This document shows, piece by piece, positions 16,999 through 26,560 of a stretch of DNA of 64,000 bases. This DNA is from Rhodoblastus sp963704565. Lineage in GTDB: Bacteria; Pseudomonadota; Alphaproteobacteria; Rhizobiales; Beijerinckiaceae. The stretch covers positions 2,976,001 through 3,040,000 of the forward strand of contig OY969917.1 in the NCBI GenBank assembly GCA_963704565.1, read 5' to 3'. Under the pieces are notes generated by a model. It worked only from the letters and a program-made list of their open reading frames with translations. It had not been told where the DNA came from and ran no database searches. A program made the translations under genes and the position numbers. The first letter of the stretch is position 1; each line of letters starts with the position of its first letter.

Positions 16999-17105
16999 CT
17001 AGAGCATATTCCCGAAAAGTTGATAGACTTTTCGGACAAGAATATGCGTCAAAACAATGAAATAACAGAGCGCGTGCGACTCTGTGATTTCCGAACGCGC
17101 TCTAA
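16999..17105 (-). repeat. bipartite palindromic repeat, copy A (full, about 107 bp)
   Basis: The element is bracketed by CTAGAGC and GCTCTAA and made of two stem-loops joined by a spacer. One arm pairs GCATATTC with GAATATGC and, inside them, CCGAAAAGT with ACTTTTCGG; the other pairs AGAGCGCGT with ACGCGCTCT. Oriented with the GCATATTCTTG arm reading plus, it lies on the minus strand. It fills most of the folC to GNAT gap. Copies at 33488 (one arm) and 53513 (both arms) share the layout. Confidence 0.85.
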
Positions 17106-17138
17106 GGAGAGGCGACCGAGCCAAGGAGTGGCCCGCCC

Positions 17139-17768
17139 ATGGATGGACAAGCGCCGGAACAGCAGATTGAAACCGCGAAGGCGACGCCCGACGACATCGT
17201 CGTCCGTGCTTCGACCGACGCCGACGCCCCGGCGATGATCGCCATCTACACCCGCTATGTGACCCACGGCCTCGCCAAGGGCGCGGAATTCGAGCCGATG
17301 CAGGCCGGCGACATCAAGCGCCGGCGCAAGAACATGCAGAAGCACCGCCTGCCGCATCTGGTGGCGGAACTGCATGGCCAGGTGATCGGCTACGCCTATG
17401 CCGTGCCCTTCCGCAAGCGCCCCGCCTATCGCTATTGCGTCAAACATTCGATCTATGTGCATGAAAATCATTTGCGCGCCGGCGCCGGGCGAAAACTGCT
17501 GCCGGCGCTGATCGAGGCCTGCGCCAACGCCGGCTACCGCCAGATGATCGCTTATGTCGATTCGGAAAATCAGGCCTCGCTGAAACTGCACGAGGCCTGC
17601 GGCTTCCGTAAGGTCGCCTATCTGGAGGCTGTCGGCTTCCGTTTCGGCCGCTGGACCGACAGCGTCATGCTGCAACGCGCCCTGGGCGCTGGCGGCAGCG
17701 CGCCGCCGCCCGATCATGTCGCGGTTTCACCCGTCGGCGTCGGCGACGTAAGTATGGAATCGGATTGA
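17139..17768 (+). CDS. GNAT-family N-acetyltransferase (phosphinothricin acetyltransferase-like)
   Basis: A 209-residue acetyl-CoA-dependent acetyltransferase. The core matches the Pat/Bar/YncA-type subgroup: VRASTDADAPAMIAIYTRYV at the front, YAVPFRKRPAYRYCVKHSIYV in the middle, and acetyl-CoA loop HLRAGAGRKLLPALIEAC, then LHEACGFRKVAYLEAVGFRFGRW. Such enzymes acetylate amines such as methionine sulfone or phosphinothricin, but the native substrate is uncertain. The last 42 bases overlap, convergently, the end of the PLP decarboxylase gene, and the final 25 residues look unstructured. Confidence 0.85.
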   Translation: MDGQAPEQQIETAKATPDDIVVRASTDADAPAMIAIYTRYVTHGLAKGAEFEPMQAGDIKRRRKNMQKHRLPHLVAELHGQVIGYAYAVPFRKRPAYRYCVKHSIYVHENHLRAGAGRKLLPALIEACANAGYRQMIAYVDSENQASLKLHEACGFRKVAYLEAVGFRFGRWTDSVMLQRALGAGGSAPPPDHVAVSPVGVGDVSMESD

Positions 17769-20069
17769 GCCGTCCGCCGCGATCTCGCGATAGACGCCCT
17801 GGATTTCCGCCTCGAAGCCGGGGAACAGATTGGCGCCGCGCTCGAAAGTCTTGAGATAGTCGAGCATGGGCCTCGCGCGTTCGTCGAGAATTTCGCCGGG
17901 CGCGATGGTGGCGATGCCCGGCGGATAGACCACCCAGAGCGTCGTCGCGATTTTTCCTTCGACCTGGTCGATCGGCAGATACTGGACCTGGTTGCGGGTG
18001 AGCTTCTGCACCGCGTCTTGCGGGCGCATCGCCTGGCGGGGCAGATGTTCGGGGCGGAACTGCCGGCGCTGCAGGTCGCTGGTGCCCTCGTCCCGATAGA
18101 AGGCGTGCATCTGCTGGCAGAGATCGCGCAGGCGCATCCCGGCGTAGCGTTGCGGGCGGCGCGCCACGAATTCCGGGATGACCTCGTCCAGCGCCGCATT
18201 CTGGTCGTGATAGGTCTTGAAGGCGACGAGCGCCGAAATCAGAGACCCGGCCTTGCTTGATTCGACGCCCGGAGTGAGCAGGAACAGCAGCGAGTTGAGG
18301 TCGTTCTTTTCCGCCACGATCCGGTTTTCGCGCAAATATTGGGCGACGATCGGCGCCGGCACGCCATGTTCGAGATATTCGCCGGTCGCGCGATTGAAGC
18401 CGGGCGTGATGAGGGTGAGCTTGCAGGGGTCTGTCAGGGCATAGTCAGCGGCGACATGGCGGAAGCCGTGCCAGTTCGCTCCGGGCTCAAACGTCCAATA
18501 GGCCGGCGTGCTGGCGAGATCGTCGGTCGGCACGTCTTCCCAGGCCATGCGGCCCTCCGGCGTCTCGACCTCGTCGGCGACGAAGGGGTCGAAGAACCAG
18601 CTTTGCGCCTTGCCCTTAGCCTTTTCCTTGAATTCCTGGCCGAGCGCCCGGATTTTCTTGCGGATTTCGACGCCGAGCCGGATCGTGTCGTCCCACAGAA
18701 CCTCGCCCGATTTGCCCTTCATCATCTGCGCGCCGACATCGAGCGAGGCGAATAAAGGATAGAAGGGCGAGGTCGAGGCGTGGACCAGAAAAGTCTCGTT
18801 GAAACGGCGATGCTCGATGCGCCGCGCCTGTCCCTTGATGTGGCGGTCCTTGACGTGGATTTGCGAGGCCTGGGAAAAGCTTGCGAGCTGCTTGTGGGTC
18901 GATTGGGTGGCGATGATCCCCGGCGCGTCCGGCCCAAGGTCTTTCAGGCCCATGGCGAAGCGGGTGGCGAAGATCGGATGGAATTTCATGAAGCCGGCCC
19001 AGGCTTCGTCGAACAATATGTAATCGCAAAGGTGGCCGATCTTGGCGAGGATGGTCTCGGCGCTGTAGATCGTGCCGTCATAGGAACATTGTTCGATCAC
19101 CGCGACGCGGAAGGGCCGCTCCTTCTTCCAGGCGTTCTTGTCGGCCACCAGCGGATTGTCACGGATTTTCCTGCGGATTTTCTTCTCGTCCAAAGCCTCG
19201 TAGTCGATCGGGCCGATCATGCCTTGCGCGTTGCGGTCGGTTTCAAGATAGATCGGCACGCCGCCCCCGAGCATCAGCGCGCCGTGGTGGGCGGCCTTGT
19301 GGTTGTTGCGATCGAACAGCACCAGATCGCCTGGCGCCACCAGCGCCGACAGCACGATCTTGTTGGAGGCGGAGGTGCCGTTGAGCACGAAATAGGTCCG
19401 CTCGGCGCCAAAGATTTTCGCCGCCTCCTTCTGGGCGCGCAAAGCCGGCCCTTCGTGGGTGAGCAGATCGCCCAGTTCGAGCACCGAATTGTCGAGATCG
19501 TCGCGAAAGATCGCTTCGCCAAGATGTTCGACGAAAATCCGGCCGATCGGGCTGCGGGAATAGAACACCCCGCCATTATGGCCGGGGCAGGTCCAGAGCT
19601 GGTTGCCTTCCTCGGCATAATCGACCAGTTCGCCGAAAAACGGCGTCTTCAACGTCTCGGCGTATTGCTTCAGACGGCTGACGAGATTCTTGGCGATGAA
19701 TTCAGGGGTTTCCTCGGCCAGGAAGACATAGCCGTCGACATTGTCGAGCACGTCGATCGGCAGATCCTCGAAGCGCTTGCGGCGCACCAGCAGGATGATC
19801 GGCATTTCCAGGCCGCGGCGGCGGACATAGGAGATCAGCCCCGCCGTCTTGCTGGTCATGCCCTTCTTGCCCCAGTCGACGATCATGCAGCCGATGGCGG
19901 CGTCGGTCTTGATCGCCAGTTCGGCGTCCTCGACCCGGCGGGCGCGCACCACTTCGAAGCCGGATTTCTCGACCGCGGCGACGATCTGGCGCAGGCGTTC
20001 GCCTTCCAGTTCGTCGGGGTCGAAGGCCGGGGCGCAGAGCAGGAAGGTAAAGCGGCGGAAATAATCCAT
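17727..20069 (-). CDS. Orn/Lys/Arg-type PLP decarboxylase with N-terminal receiver-like wing domain
   Basis: A 780-residue fold-type I decarboxylase of the large bacterial class (as in LdcI, AdiA and SpeF). The N-terminal 130 residues are the receiver-like wing. The PLP site has FVLNGTSASNK, then VIEQCSYDGTIYS, the Asp motif ILFDEAWAGFMKFHP, and the Schiff-base lysine in ATQSTHKQLASFSQAS. A C-terminal substrate-specificity domain follows. The amino acid (Arg, Lys or Orn) cannot be assigned by eye. It is a single-gene unit with its start at ATG 20069 and 108 bases separating it from the glycosyltransferase gene. Confidence 0.92.
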   Translation of the reverse strand: MDYFRRFTFLLCAPAFDPDELEGERLRQIVAAVEKSGFEVVRARRVEDAELAIKTDAAIGCMIVDWGKKGMTSKTAGLISYVRRRGLEMPIILLVRRKRFEDLPIDVLDNVDGYVFLAEETPEFIAKNLVSRLKQYAETLKTPFFGELVDYAEEGNQLWTCPGHNGGVFYSRSPIGRIFVEHLGEAIFRDDLDNSVLELGDLLTHEGPALRAQKEAAKIFGAERTYFVLNGTSASNKIVLSALVAPGDLVLFDRNNHKAAHHGALMLGGGVPIYLETDRNAQGMIGPIDYEALDEKKIRRKIRDNPLVADKNAWKKERPFRVAVIEQCSYDGTIYSAETILAKIGHLCDYILFDEAWAGFMKFHPIFATRFAMGLKDLGPDAPGIIATQSTHKQLASFSQASQIHVKDRHIKGQARRIEHRRFNETFLVHASTSPFYPLFASLDVGAQMMKGKSGEVLWDDTIRLGVEIRKKIRALGQEFKEKAKGKAQSWFFDPFVADEVETPEGRMAWEDVPTDDLASTPAYWTFEPGANWHGFRHVAADYALTDPCKLTLITPGFNRATGEYLEHGVPAPIVAQYLRENRIVAEKNDLNSLLFLLTPGVESSKAGSLISALVAFKTYHDQNAALDEVIPEFVARRPQRYAGMRLRDLCQQMHAFYRDEGTSDLQRRQFRPEHLPRQAMRPQDAVQKLTRNQVQYLPIDQVEGKIATTLWVVYPPGIATIAPGEILDERARPMLDYLKTFERGANLFPGFEAEIQGVYREIAADGSIRFHTYVADADG

Positions 20070-20177
20070 GGCGGTCCCGCGACAGAAAGCAATTCACGCG
20101 CCGATTTGACGCGAGGCCGTGACTTTTTCGATGAAATTTGCCGCCTTGCCAAGCCCGCGAGCGCTCGGAAGCGAAAA

Positions 20178-21065
20178 TTATAATCGCGCGGCGCGTTCCG
20201 GCGTCACCCGGCCGCGCGCAAGATCGCCCAAGGCGAGCAAATTGCCGAACAGGCGGCCGCGACGGTCGATATAGAGCTCGGGCGCGGCGGATCGCAGCAG
20301 GTTGGAGGCGAAATTGCGGAGAGCCGTTCTGGCCGCGAATCGCCAGGACAGGCTGCCCTTGCGCGCGAGATAGACGGCGTTGGCGATCTGGCTGTAACCG
20401 AAGCGCCGGCCGCTTTCCCGGCCCGCGCGCGCGCCGAGATGCACGCCCCACAAATTCTCGACGCGGCCCATGCGTCCGCGCCGACGCAGCCTTTCGCCAA
20501 AATCGGCGTCTTCGAGCCACGCGTAGAGCGGCAGATTCTCGTCGAATTCCATGCCGGCCATCGCCTCGGCGCGAAAGGCCATGTTGCAGCCATAGGGGCC
20601 GAACCTTTCGTCGAAATTCGCGGCGCCTGCCGGTTTTTCGTCGCGCGCCGCGACCCGCTCCCGCGCTTCGGCGAGCGTGACACTCGCTCTGCCGACCCCA
20701 TCGGCGAGCACCCTGCCAGTGAGGCCGGCGATCGAGGGATCGGCGTCGAACAAAGCCAAGGCGTTCTCGAGCCAGAATCGCGACGGCCAGAAATCGTCGT
20801 CGAAAAAAACCAGGATCCGGTACGCGCCGTCTGCGAGCCGGATCGCATCGTTGCGTTGGTGCGCAGAGCCGATACGCCCGAGCTGCACGGTGCAATCGGC
20901 GCGGCGCTGCGGCAAACAGACGATATCGGAGGCGTGCGCGCCGATAACATAAATGTGATCCGGCCTGCGGCTTTGCCGGTCGAGGGCGCGGACGACTTGG
21001 GCGACGAGTTGTGGCCGTCCCTTGGTCGCGATGATGACGGCGATGTCCCCCCGCGCGGCGGTCAT
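20178..21065 (-). CDS. family 2 glycosyltransferase
   Basis: A 295-residue GT-A fold enzyme. The start IAVIIATKGRP is the GT2 nucleotide-binding strand, and VFFDDDFWPSRFW carries the DxD metal motif. GPYGCNMAFRAEAM and YAWLEDADFGERLRRRG form the ED acceptor region. ATG 21065 overlaps the stop of the flippase gene (ATGA), so the two are translationally coupled; longer in-frame extensions upstream are Arg-rich antisense of the flippase end. With the flippase it points to assembly of a surface polysaccharide. The sugar is not known. Confidence 0.88.
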   Translation of the reverse strand: MTAARGDIAVIIATKGRPQLVAQVVRALDRQSRRPDHIYVIGAHASDIVCLPQRRADCTVQLGRIGSAHQRNDAIRLADGAYRILVFFDDDFWPSRFWLENALALFDADPSIAGLTGRVLADGVGRASVTLAEARERVAARDEKPAGAANFDERFGPYGCNMAFRAEAMAGMEFDENLPLYAWLEDADFGERLRRRGRMGRVENLWGVHLGARAGRESGRRFGYSQIANAVYLARKGSLSWRFAARTALRNFASNLLRSAAPELYIDRRGRLFGNLLALGDLARGRVTPERAARL

Positions 21066-22528
21066 CGAGGGCCTCCTGGGCATAGGCTTTGGGCGTCGGT
21101 CCCGCCGCGCGCGCGCAAACCAAGAATGCGCGCCGCCGCCGGACGGATCACGCCGCCGAGATCGAGGAGGTAAAGAACTCCGCCGAATGTTGCAACGCCG
21201 GCCAAGGCGACAAGGAAGAGGGCGACGACCGGCGGATCGATGCGCCGCAGCGGCCACATGGCGGCGAGGCTCGCCGCGCCGCCCAGCGCGACGGTTGCGA
21301 CATCGCGAATGCGCGGCCAATAGGCGCGCCATGGCCAAGTCAGCGCGATCATCAGGAAAAATCCGGCGGCGAGGCTCGCGGAATGGATCACTGCGAGAGT
21401 CGTGACGCTCTTCGGGAACGGCCCGAACCAGATCAGGCCGAGATCGAGCGCCGTTGCCGCAACGGCCGCGATCAGGGTCAGGCCGGTGCGGTGTTCAAGC
21501 TGTGCGATCGGATTGAAACAGAACTGGCCGATGCAGAACAGAGCGACGCCGGGCGCGAGAATCAGGCTCAGCGGCTCGAATGTGTCGCGGAATTTCTTTG
21601 GCGCGATCAAGGCCGTGAACGCGGGCAAGTCGGCCATATAGCCGAGGCACAGCAAGGTGAGCGCAGCGAGAATGATCGTGCTGTTGCGGGAGACCTGGGC
21701 CGCCCCGGCTTCAGCTCCTTCCGTCGCCCTGCGGTGGACGGCGGTCTGAAACAAAAAGATGTCTAAAGCCGCGCCGGCGACCAGGATGAGCCTGATGGTC
21801 ATGTCGGTGGCGAGTGACAGTTTGCCTGCGGCGGCAAAATCAAGATGCGTGGCCGCAAAGCCGCGATTGGCGAGGACGACCGCTTGATAGAAAGCATTGG
21901 CGACGACGATCGGCGCGCCATAGCGCATATAGGCCGCGATCTGGCTGCGGCTGGCCTGGAGCATGCGGCTTTGCGGATCGGCGGTTTGCCGCCACAGGGC
22001 GAGAGAGGCGACGAGCGCGCTCGTCGCAGCCATCACCATGACCAGCGCCGGATCGCGGAAGAGATAGCCCACGCCGACCATGGTTGTGAAGGCCAGGACA
22101 TTTTTGAGGATGACCAGGCGGCTGTAACCGAAATTATGGAAGCGCGCGCGCAACAACGCGCCGAAAAATTCAAAAAATCCGTTGGCGATGGCGACAACGA
22201 CGGTCGCGATCACCATTTCGCGGCCCATGCCGAAATCGCGGCCAAGCAGAAGAACCGCGCCGGCGAGGGTCGCCAGAAAAATCGCGCCGGCGAGATAGCC
22301 AGCGTTGAGGGTGGCGCGCAGTCGTGGCGCGTCGGCGCGGGTTTGTTCGGTGTAGTAGCGCGTCGCCGAAAGCCGCAGCCAATCGAAGACGAGGGTCGTC
22401 ATGAGCGTCGCCGCCATGAAGGCGATCGAAAAGCGTCCATAGGCGCCCGGACCCAGCGGCGCCGCGACGCACAGGCCGAGCAGGAAATTCAGTCCCGCGT
22501 TGAGAACGAAGGTCAGAATGATCAGCAT
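21062..22528 (-). CDS. polysaccharide flippase (Wzx/MATE-like, MVF superfamily)
   Basis: A 488-residue integral membrane protein with about 12-14 predicted helices, beginning MLIILTFVLNAGLNFLLG and with VAAPLGPGAYGRFSIAFM, the first-helix signature of lipopolysaccharide and O-antigen flippases. Basic loops such as WRQTADPQSRM separate the two halves. It probably moves an undecaprenyl-linked sugar unit across the inner membrane. The downstream GT2 gene overlaps its stop. No polymerase (Wzy) or chain-length gene is visible next to it, so this is a small, isolated locus. Confidence 0.82.
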   Translation of the reverse strand: MLIILTFVLNAGLNFLLGLCVAAPLGPGAYGRFSIAFMAATLMTTLVFDWLRLSATRYYTEQTRADAPRLRATLNAGYLAGAIFLATLAGAVLLLGRDFGMGREMVIATVVVAIANGFFEFFGALLRARFHNFGYSRLVILKNVLAFTTMVGVGYLFRDPALVMVMAATSALVASLALWRQTADPQSRMLQASRSQIAAYMRYGAPIVVANAFYQAVVLANRGFAATHLDFAAAGKLSLATDMTIRLILVAGAALDIFLFQTAVHRRATEGAEAGAAQVSRNSTIILAALTLLCLGYMADLPAFTALIAPKKFRDTFEPLSLILAPGVALFCIGQFCFNPIAQLEHRTGLTLIAAVAATALDLGLIWFGPFPKSVTTLAVIHSASLAAGFFLMIALTWPWRAYWPRIRDVATVALGGAASLAAMWPLRRIDPPVVALFLVALAGVATFGGVLYLLDLGGVIRPAAARILGLRARGGTDAQSLCPGGPR

Positions 22529-22736
22529 ATCGCGCTTGTTTTCGGTTTCATCGCGCCAGAATAGGCGCGCGCCGCTAGGAAAGGATTAAGCGCCACGCCG
22601 CGCCTCGGCCATGCTTTACATCCGGCAAATGCGCCGGCGCCGGCGGCTCGCAAGGCCGCCTTCCGTCTTTTGAATTCGCGGCGGAAAGGGCTAACATCGG
22701 CGCCTTGGCGAATCCGAGGATTGGAGTCCGGTTGCA

Positions 22737-23702
22737 ATGAGCGTGGTCAGAAAAATCGCCGTTCAGATGGACCCGATCGAGCGGATCAATATAGGTGGCG
22801 ATTCCACCTTCGCTCTGCTGCTGGAAGCGCAGGCGCGCGGATACGAAATCCATTATTACACGCCCGAAAGGCTGTCGCAGCGCGGCCGCGATGTCGTGGC
22901 GACGGCGCAAGCCTTGCGGGTGCGCGACGTCAAGGGCGATCATTTCGACCTCGGCCCGCCGCGTGAAATTTTCCTCCGCGACATGGACGTGGCGCTGCTG
23001 CGCCAGGACCCGCCCTTCGATCTGGCCTATATCACCTCGACCCATCTGCTCGAAACGATCGGCGGCCGGACCCTGGTGGTCAACGATCCCGCCGCCGTGC
23101 GCAACGCGCCGGAAAAACTGTTCGTGATGAATTTCCCGGAATTGATGCCGCCGACCCTGATCACCCGCGACAAGGCGGCGATCGACGCCTTCCGGGCCGA
23201 ACATGGCGAGGTGGTGATGAAGCCGCTGCACGGCTATGGCGGCGCGGCGGTGTTCCGCCTGATGGCGCGGGACGCCAATTACGGCTCGCTTTTCGATCTT
23301 TTCTCGACCAGCTTCCGCGAGCAATGGGTGGTGCAGAAATTCCTCCCCGAGGTCGCCAGGGGCGACAAGCGCATCATTCTGGTGGACGGCGTTCCCGCCG
23401 GCGCGGTCAACCGCGTGCCGGCGGAAAACGACATCCGCTCCAATATGGTGCGCGGCGGCGCGGCGGAAGCGACGGCCCTGACGCCGCGCGAGCAGGAAAT
23501 CTGCGCCACCATCGGCCCGGAGCTGAAGAAGCGCGGCTTGGTTTTTGTCGGTATCGACGTGATCGACGGTTTTCTGACCGAGATCAACGTGACCTCGCCG
23601 ACCGGAATCCGCGCCATCGAGCGCACCGGCGGGCCGGATGTCGCGGTTGCGATCTGGGACGCCATCGTCGGCAAGGTCGCGGCGCTGGAGGCGGTGGGAT
23701 GA
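22737..23702 (+). CDS. gshB: glutathione synthetase
   Basis: A 321-residue ATP-grasp ligase joining gamma-glutamylcysteine and glycine. Signatures are AVQMDPIERINIGGDSTF at the N terminus, LLRQDPPFDLAYITSTHLLE, VMKPLHGYGGAAVFRL (ATP grasp), GDKRIILVDG, and the C-terminal DVIDGFLTEINVTSPTG metal site. It begins ATG 22737, 208 bases from the divergent flippase start. The stop overlaps the glnD ATG (ATGA). Confidence 0.96.
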   Translation: MSVVRKIAVQMDPIERINIGGDSTFALLLEAQARGYEIHYYTPERLSQRGRDVVATAQALRVRDVKGDHFDLGPPREIFLRDMDVALLRQDPPFDLAYITSTHLLETIGGRTLVVNDPAAVRNAPEKLFVMNFPELMPPTLITRDKAAIDAFRAEHGEVVMKPLHGYGGAAVFRLMARDANYGSLFDLFSTSFREQWVVQKFLPEVARGDKRIILVDGVPAGAVNRVPAENDIRSNMVRGGAAEATALTPREQEICATIGPELKKRGLVFVGIDVIDGFLTEINVTSPTGIRAIERTGGPDVAVAIWDAIVGKVAALEAVG

Positions 23703-26506
23703 CTCTCCACGCAGAGTTGGCGACGCGCGAGCATGGGGCGCCGAAATGGACCGGCCCGCGCATGGAGCTGCCGATGAAGGCCTTGTTCGATCGCGCCGCC
23801 GTCGAGGCGCGCCTTGCGGCGCTGGCGGAGCGGCATGGCGGCGCGACGCCGGAATTCCGCAAGGGGGCGGTCGAGGTTTTCGCCGAATCTTTGGCGCATG
23901 GCCGCGCGGTCGCGCGGGCGGCGCTGGAAAACAAGGGCTCGGGCCTCGCCTGCGGCGCCCATCTCGCTTATCTGGAAGACGAGATCATCCGCGCCATCCA
24001 TTGCTGCGTGGCGAGTCATATCCTGCCGAGCAAGACGCCCAATCGGCTCTGTGTGGTCGCGGTCGGCGGCTATGGGCGCGGCGCCCTGGCGCCGGGTTCC
24101 GATATCGACCTTCTCTTCCTCCTGCCCAGCGGCGCTCACGCTGCCGAGGAGAGGGTGGTCGAGGCCATGCTCTATATTCTGTGGGATTTGAAACAGAAGA
24201 TCGGCCACGCCACCCGCACGGTCGAGGAATCCTTGCGTCAGGCCAAGGCGGACATGACCATCCGCACCACTTTGCTCGAATGCCGCTACCTGCTGGGCGA
24301 CCATGCGCTGCTCGACCGGTTGCAGGAGCGGTTCGACCAGGAGATCGTGCGCTCGACCGCGCCGGAATTCGTCGCGGCCAAGCTCGCCGAACGCGACGAG
24401 CGCATCCGCCGGGCGGGCGCCTCGCGCTATCTGGTCGAGCCCAACGTCAAGGAGGGCAAGGGCGGTTTGCGCGATCTCAACACCTTGTTCTGGATCGCGA
24501 AATATACCTATCGCGTTCAGGACGCCGAGGCTCTGGTCGGCGTCGGCCTGTTCACCGAACAGGAATTGCGGCTGTTCCGCCGCTGCGAGGCTTTTCTGTG
24601 GAAGGTCCGCTGTTTCCTGCATTTCCTGACCGGCCATGCCGAAGAGCGTCTGAGCTTCGACACGCAGCGCCAGGTCGCGAAAGAGCTTGGCTACGCTTCG
24701 CGCGACGGCCTGTCGCCGGTCGAGCGCTTCATGAAACATTATTTCACGGTCGCCAAGGATGTCGGCGACCTCACCAATATTGTCTGCGCGGCGCTGGAAG
24801 AACGCCAGGCCAAGCCCAAGCCGGTGTTCGATCGTTTCGTCAGCAAATTTCGCCGCCGCGCCAAGCCGCGCGATCTCGGGCCTTTCGCCATCGAGACCGG
24901 CCGCGTCACCGTCGCCGCGCCCGACACGTTCGACCAGGATCCGGTCAATCTCATCCGCCTGTTTCACGTCGCGGCGCGCAACGAACTGCCGATCCATCCC
25001 GACGCCCTGCGGCTGGTGACCCAGTCGCTGCCGCGCATCAATGGCAAGCTGCGGGCCGACGCGGAAGCGAACCGGCTGTTCCTGGAAATCCTGACTTCAC
25101 CGAAATCCTGCGAGCGCGCGTTGCGGCTGATGAACGAGGCGGGGGTGCTCGGCCGCTTCATTCCGGAATTCGGCCGGGTCGTCGCGATGATGCAGTTCAA
25201 CATGTATCATCACTACACGGTGGACGAGCATCTCCTGCGGGCCTTGGGCCAGCTCGGCGCGCTCGATCTCGGCGAGCTGACCGACGAACTCCCGCTCGCC
25301 AGCTCGATCATGCCGACCATCAGCCATCGGCGGGCGCTTTACGCCGCCGTCTTGCTGCATGACATCGCCAAGGGCCGGAAAGAGGATCATTCCATCGTCG
25401 GCGCGGAAATCGCCCGCAAGCTCGGGCCACGCCTCGGCCTGAGCGCGGCGGAAACCGAAGCCGCGGCCTGGCTGGTCGAATATCACCTGATCATGTCCAA
25501 CACCGCGCAAGGCCGCGACCTGGTCGACCGGGGCACGATCGAGGACTTCGCCAAGGCGGTCCAGACGATCGAGCGGCTGAAAATGCTGCTGGTCCTCACC
25601 GCCTGCGACATACGCGCGGTCGGGCCGGGCGTGTGGAATGGCTGGAAGGCCGAATTGCTGCGCACGCTCTATTGGGAGACCGAGGTGGTGCTGGCGGGCG
25701 GCCATTCCTCGATGGACCGCAAGCGGCGCGTGGAAAAATCCCAGGCCGAACTGCGCGAGAAGCTTCCCGGCTGGTCGGACCCAGAATTCGCCGAATATGC
25801 GGCCCGCCATTATCCCGCCTACTGGCTCAAGGCCGATCTGCCGCACCGCGTCGCCCACGCCCAGTTGCTGCACGCCACGGCGGTCGAGATGCACGCGCTG
25901 GCGACCGAGGTTTCGACCGACGCTTTTCGCTCGGTCACCGAAATCACCGTCGTCGCCCCCGACCATCCGCGCCTGTTGTCGATCATCGCCGGCGCCTGCG
26001 CCGCCGCCGGCGCCAATATCGTGGACGCACAGATTTTCACCACCGCCGACGGCCTGGCCCTGGACACGATCAGCGTGTCGCGCGCCTTCGACCGCGACGA
26101 GGACGAGATGCGGCGCGGTCGGCGCATCGCGCAGGCCGTCGAACAGGCCTTGCGCGGCGAAATCCGCCTCAGCGACGCGGTCGCGGCCAAGGCGGCCAAG
26201 GCGGTCAGTCACGCCAGAACCTTTTCCATCCCGCCCGATGTGGTCATCGACAACAGCCAGTCTCATATATACAGCGTGGTCGAAGTTTCCGGCCTCGACC
26301 GGCTGGGCCTGCTCTACGATCTGACCCGGGCCCTCTCCCGGCTCAATCTCAATATCGCCTCCGCCCATATCGTGACCTTCGGCGAAAAGGCGGTGGATAC
26401 TTTCTATGTCAGCGACCTCACGGGCGCCAAAGTGACCAATCCGTCGCGTCAGGCGACCCTGCGGCGCAATCTGCTGGATGTGTTCGAGGTCGAGGCGGAA
26501 GCTTGA
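23699..26506 (+). CDS. glnD: bifunctional uridylyltransferase / uridylyl-removing enzyme
   Basis: A 935-residue nitrogen sensor that uridylylates PII proteins when glutamine is low and removes UMP when it is high. The nucleotidyltransferase motif GGYGRG at residue 123 and GSDID at 133 is followed by the PII-uridylyl domain, an HD hydrolase domain (HLLRALGQL, LLHDIAKGRKEDHS) and two C-terminal ACT domains (EITVVAPDHPRLLSIIAGA; VVEVSGLDRLGLLYDLTRAL) that bind glutamine. ATG 23699 overlaps the gshB stop and gives the usual length; ATG 23762 is an alternative. gshB and glnD are transcribed together. Confidence 0.95.
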   Translation: MTLHAELATREHGAPKWTGPRMELPMKALFDRAAVEARLAALAERHGGATPEFRKGAVEVFAESLAHGRAVARAALENKGSGLACGAHLAYLEDEIIRAIHCCVASHILPSKTPNRLCVVAVGGYGRGALAPGSDIDLLFLLPSGAHAAEERVVEAMLYILWDLKQKIGHATRTVEESLRQAKADMTIRTTLLECRYLLGDHALLDRLQERFDQEIVRSTAPEFVAAKLAERDERIRRAGASRYLVEPNVKEGKGGLRDLNTLFWIAKYTYRVQDAEALVGVGLFTEQELRLFRRCEAFLWKVRCFLHFLTGHAEERLSFDTQRQVAKELGYASRDGLSPVERFMKHYFTVAKDVGDLTNIVCAALEERQAKPKPVFDRFVSKFRRRAKPRDLGPFAIETGRVTVAAPDTFDQDPVNLIRLFHVAARNELPIHPDALRLVTQSLPRINGKLRADAEANRLFLEILTSPKSCERALRLMNEAGVLGRFIPEFGRVVAMMQFNMYHHYTVDEHLLRALGQLGALDLGELTDELPLASSIMPTISHRRALYAAVLLHDIAKGRKEDHSIVGAEIARKLGPRLGLSAAETEAAAWLVEYHLIMSNTAQGRDLVDRGTIEDFAKAVQTIERLKMLLVLTACDIRAVGPGVWNGWKAELLRTLYWETEVVLAGGHSSMDRKRRVEKSQAELREKLPGWSDPEFAEYAARHYPAYWLKADLPHRVAHAQLLHATAVEMHALATEVSTDAFRSVTEITVVAPDHPRLLSIIAGACAAAGANIVDAQIFTTADGLALDTISVSRAFDRDEDEMRRGRRIAQAVEQALRGEIRLSDAVAAKAAKAVSHARTFSIPPDVVIDNSQSHIYSVVEVSGLDRLGLLYDLTRALSRLNLNIASAHIVTFGEKAVDTFYVSDLTGAKVTNPSRQATLRRNLLDVFEVEAEA

Positions 26507-26560
26507 TTTTTGGCGCGTCTCGCCCGATATGCACGGCGAAGCGAAGAAAAGGCTCATTTG

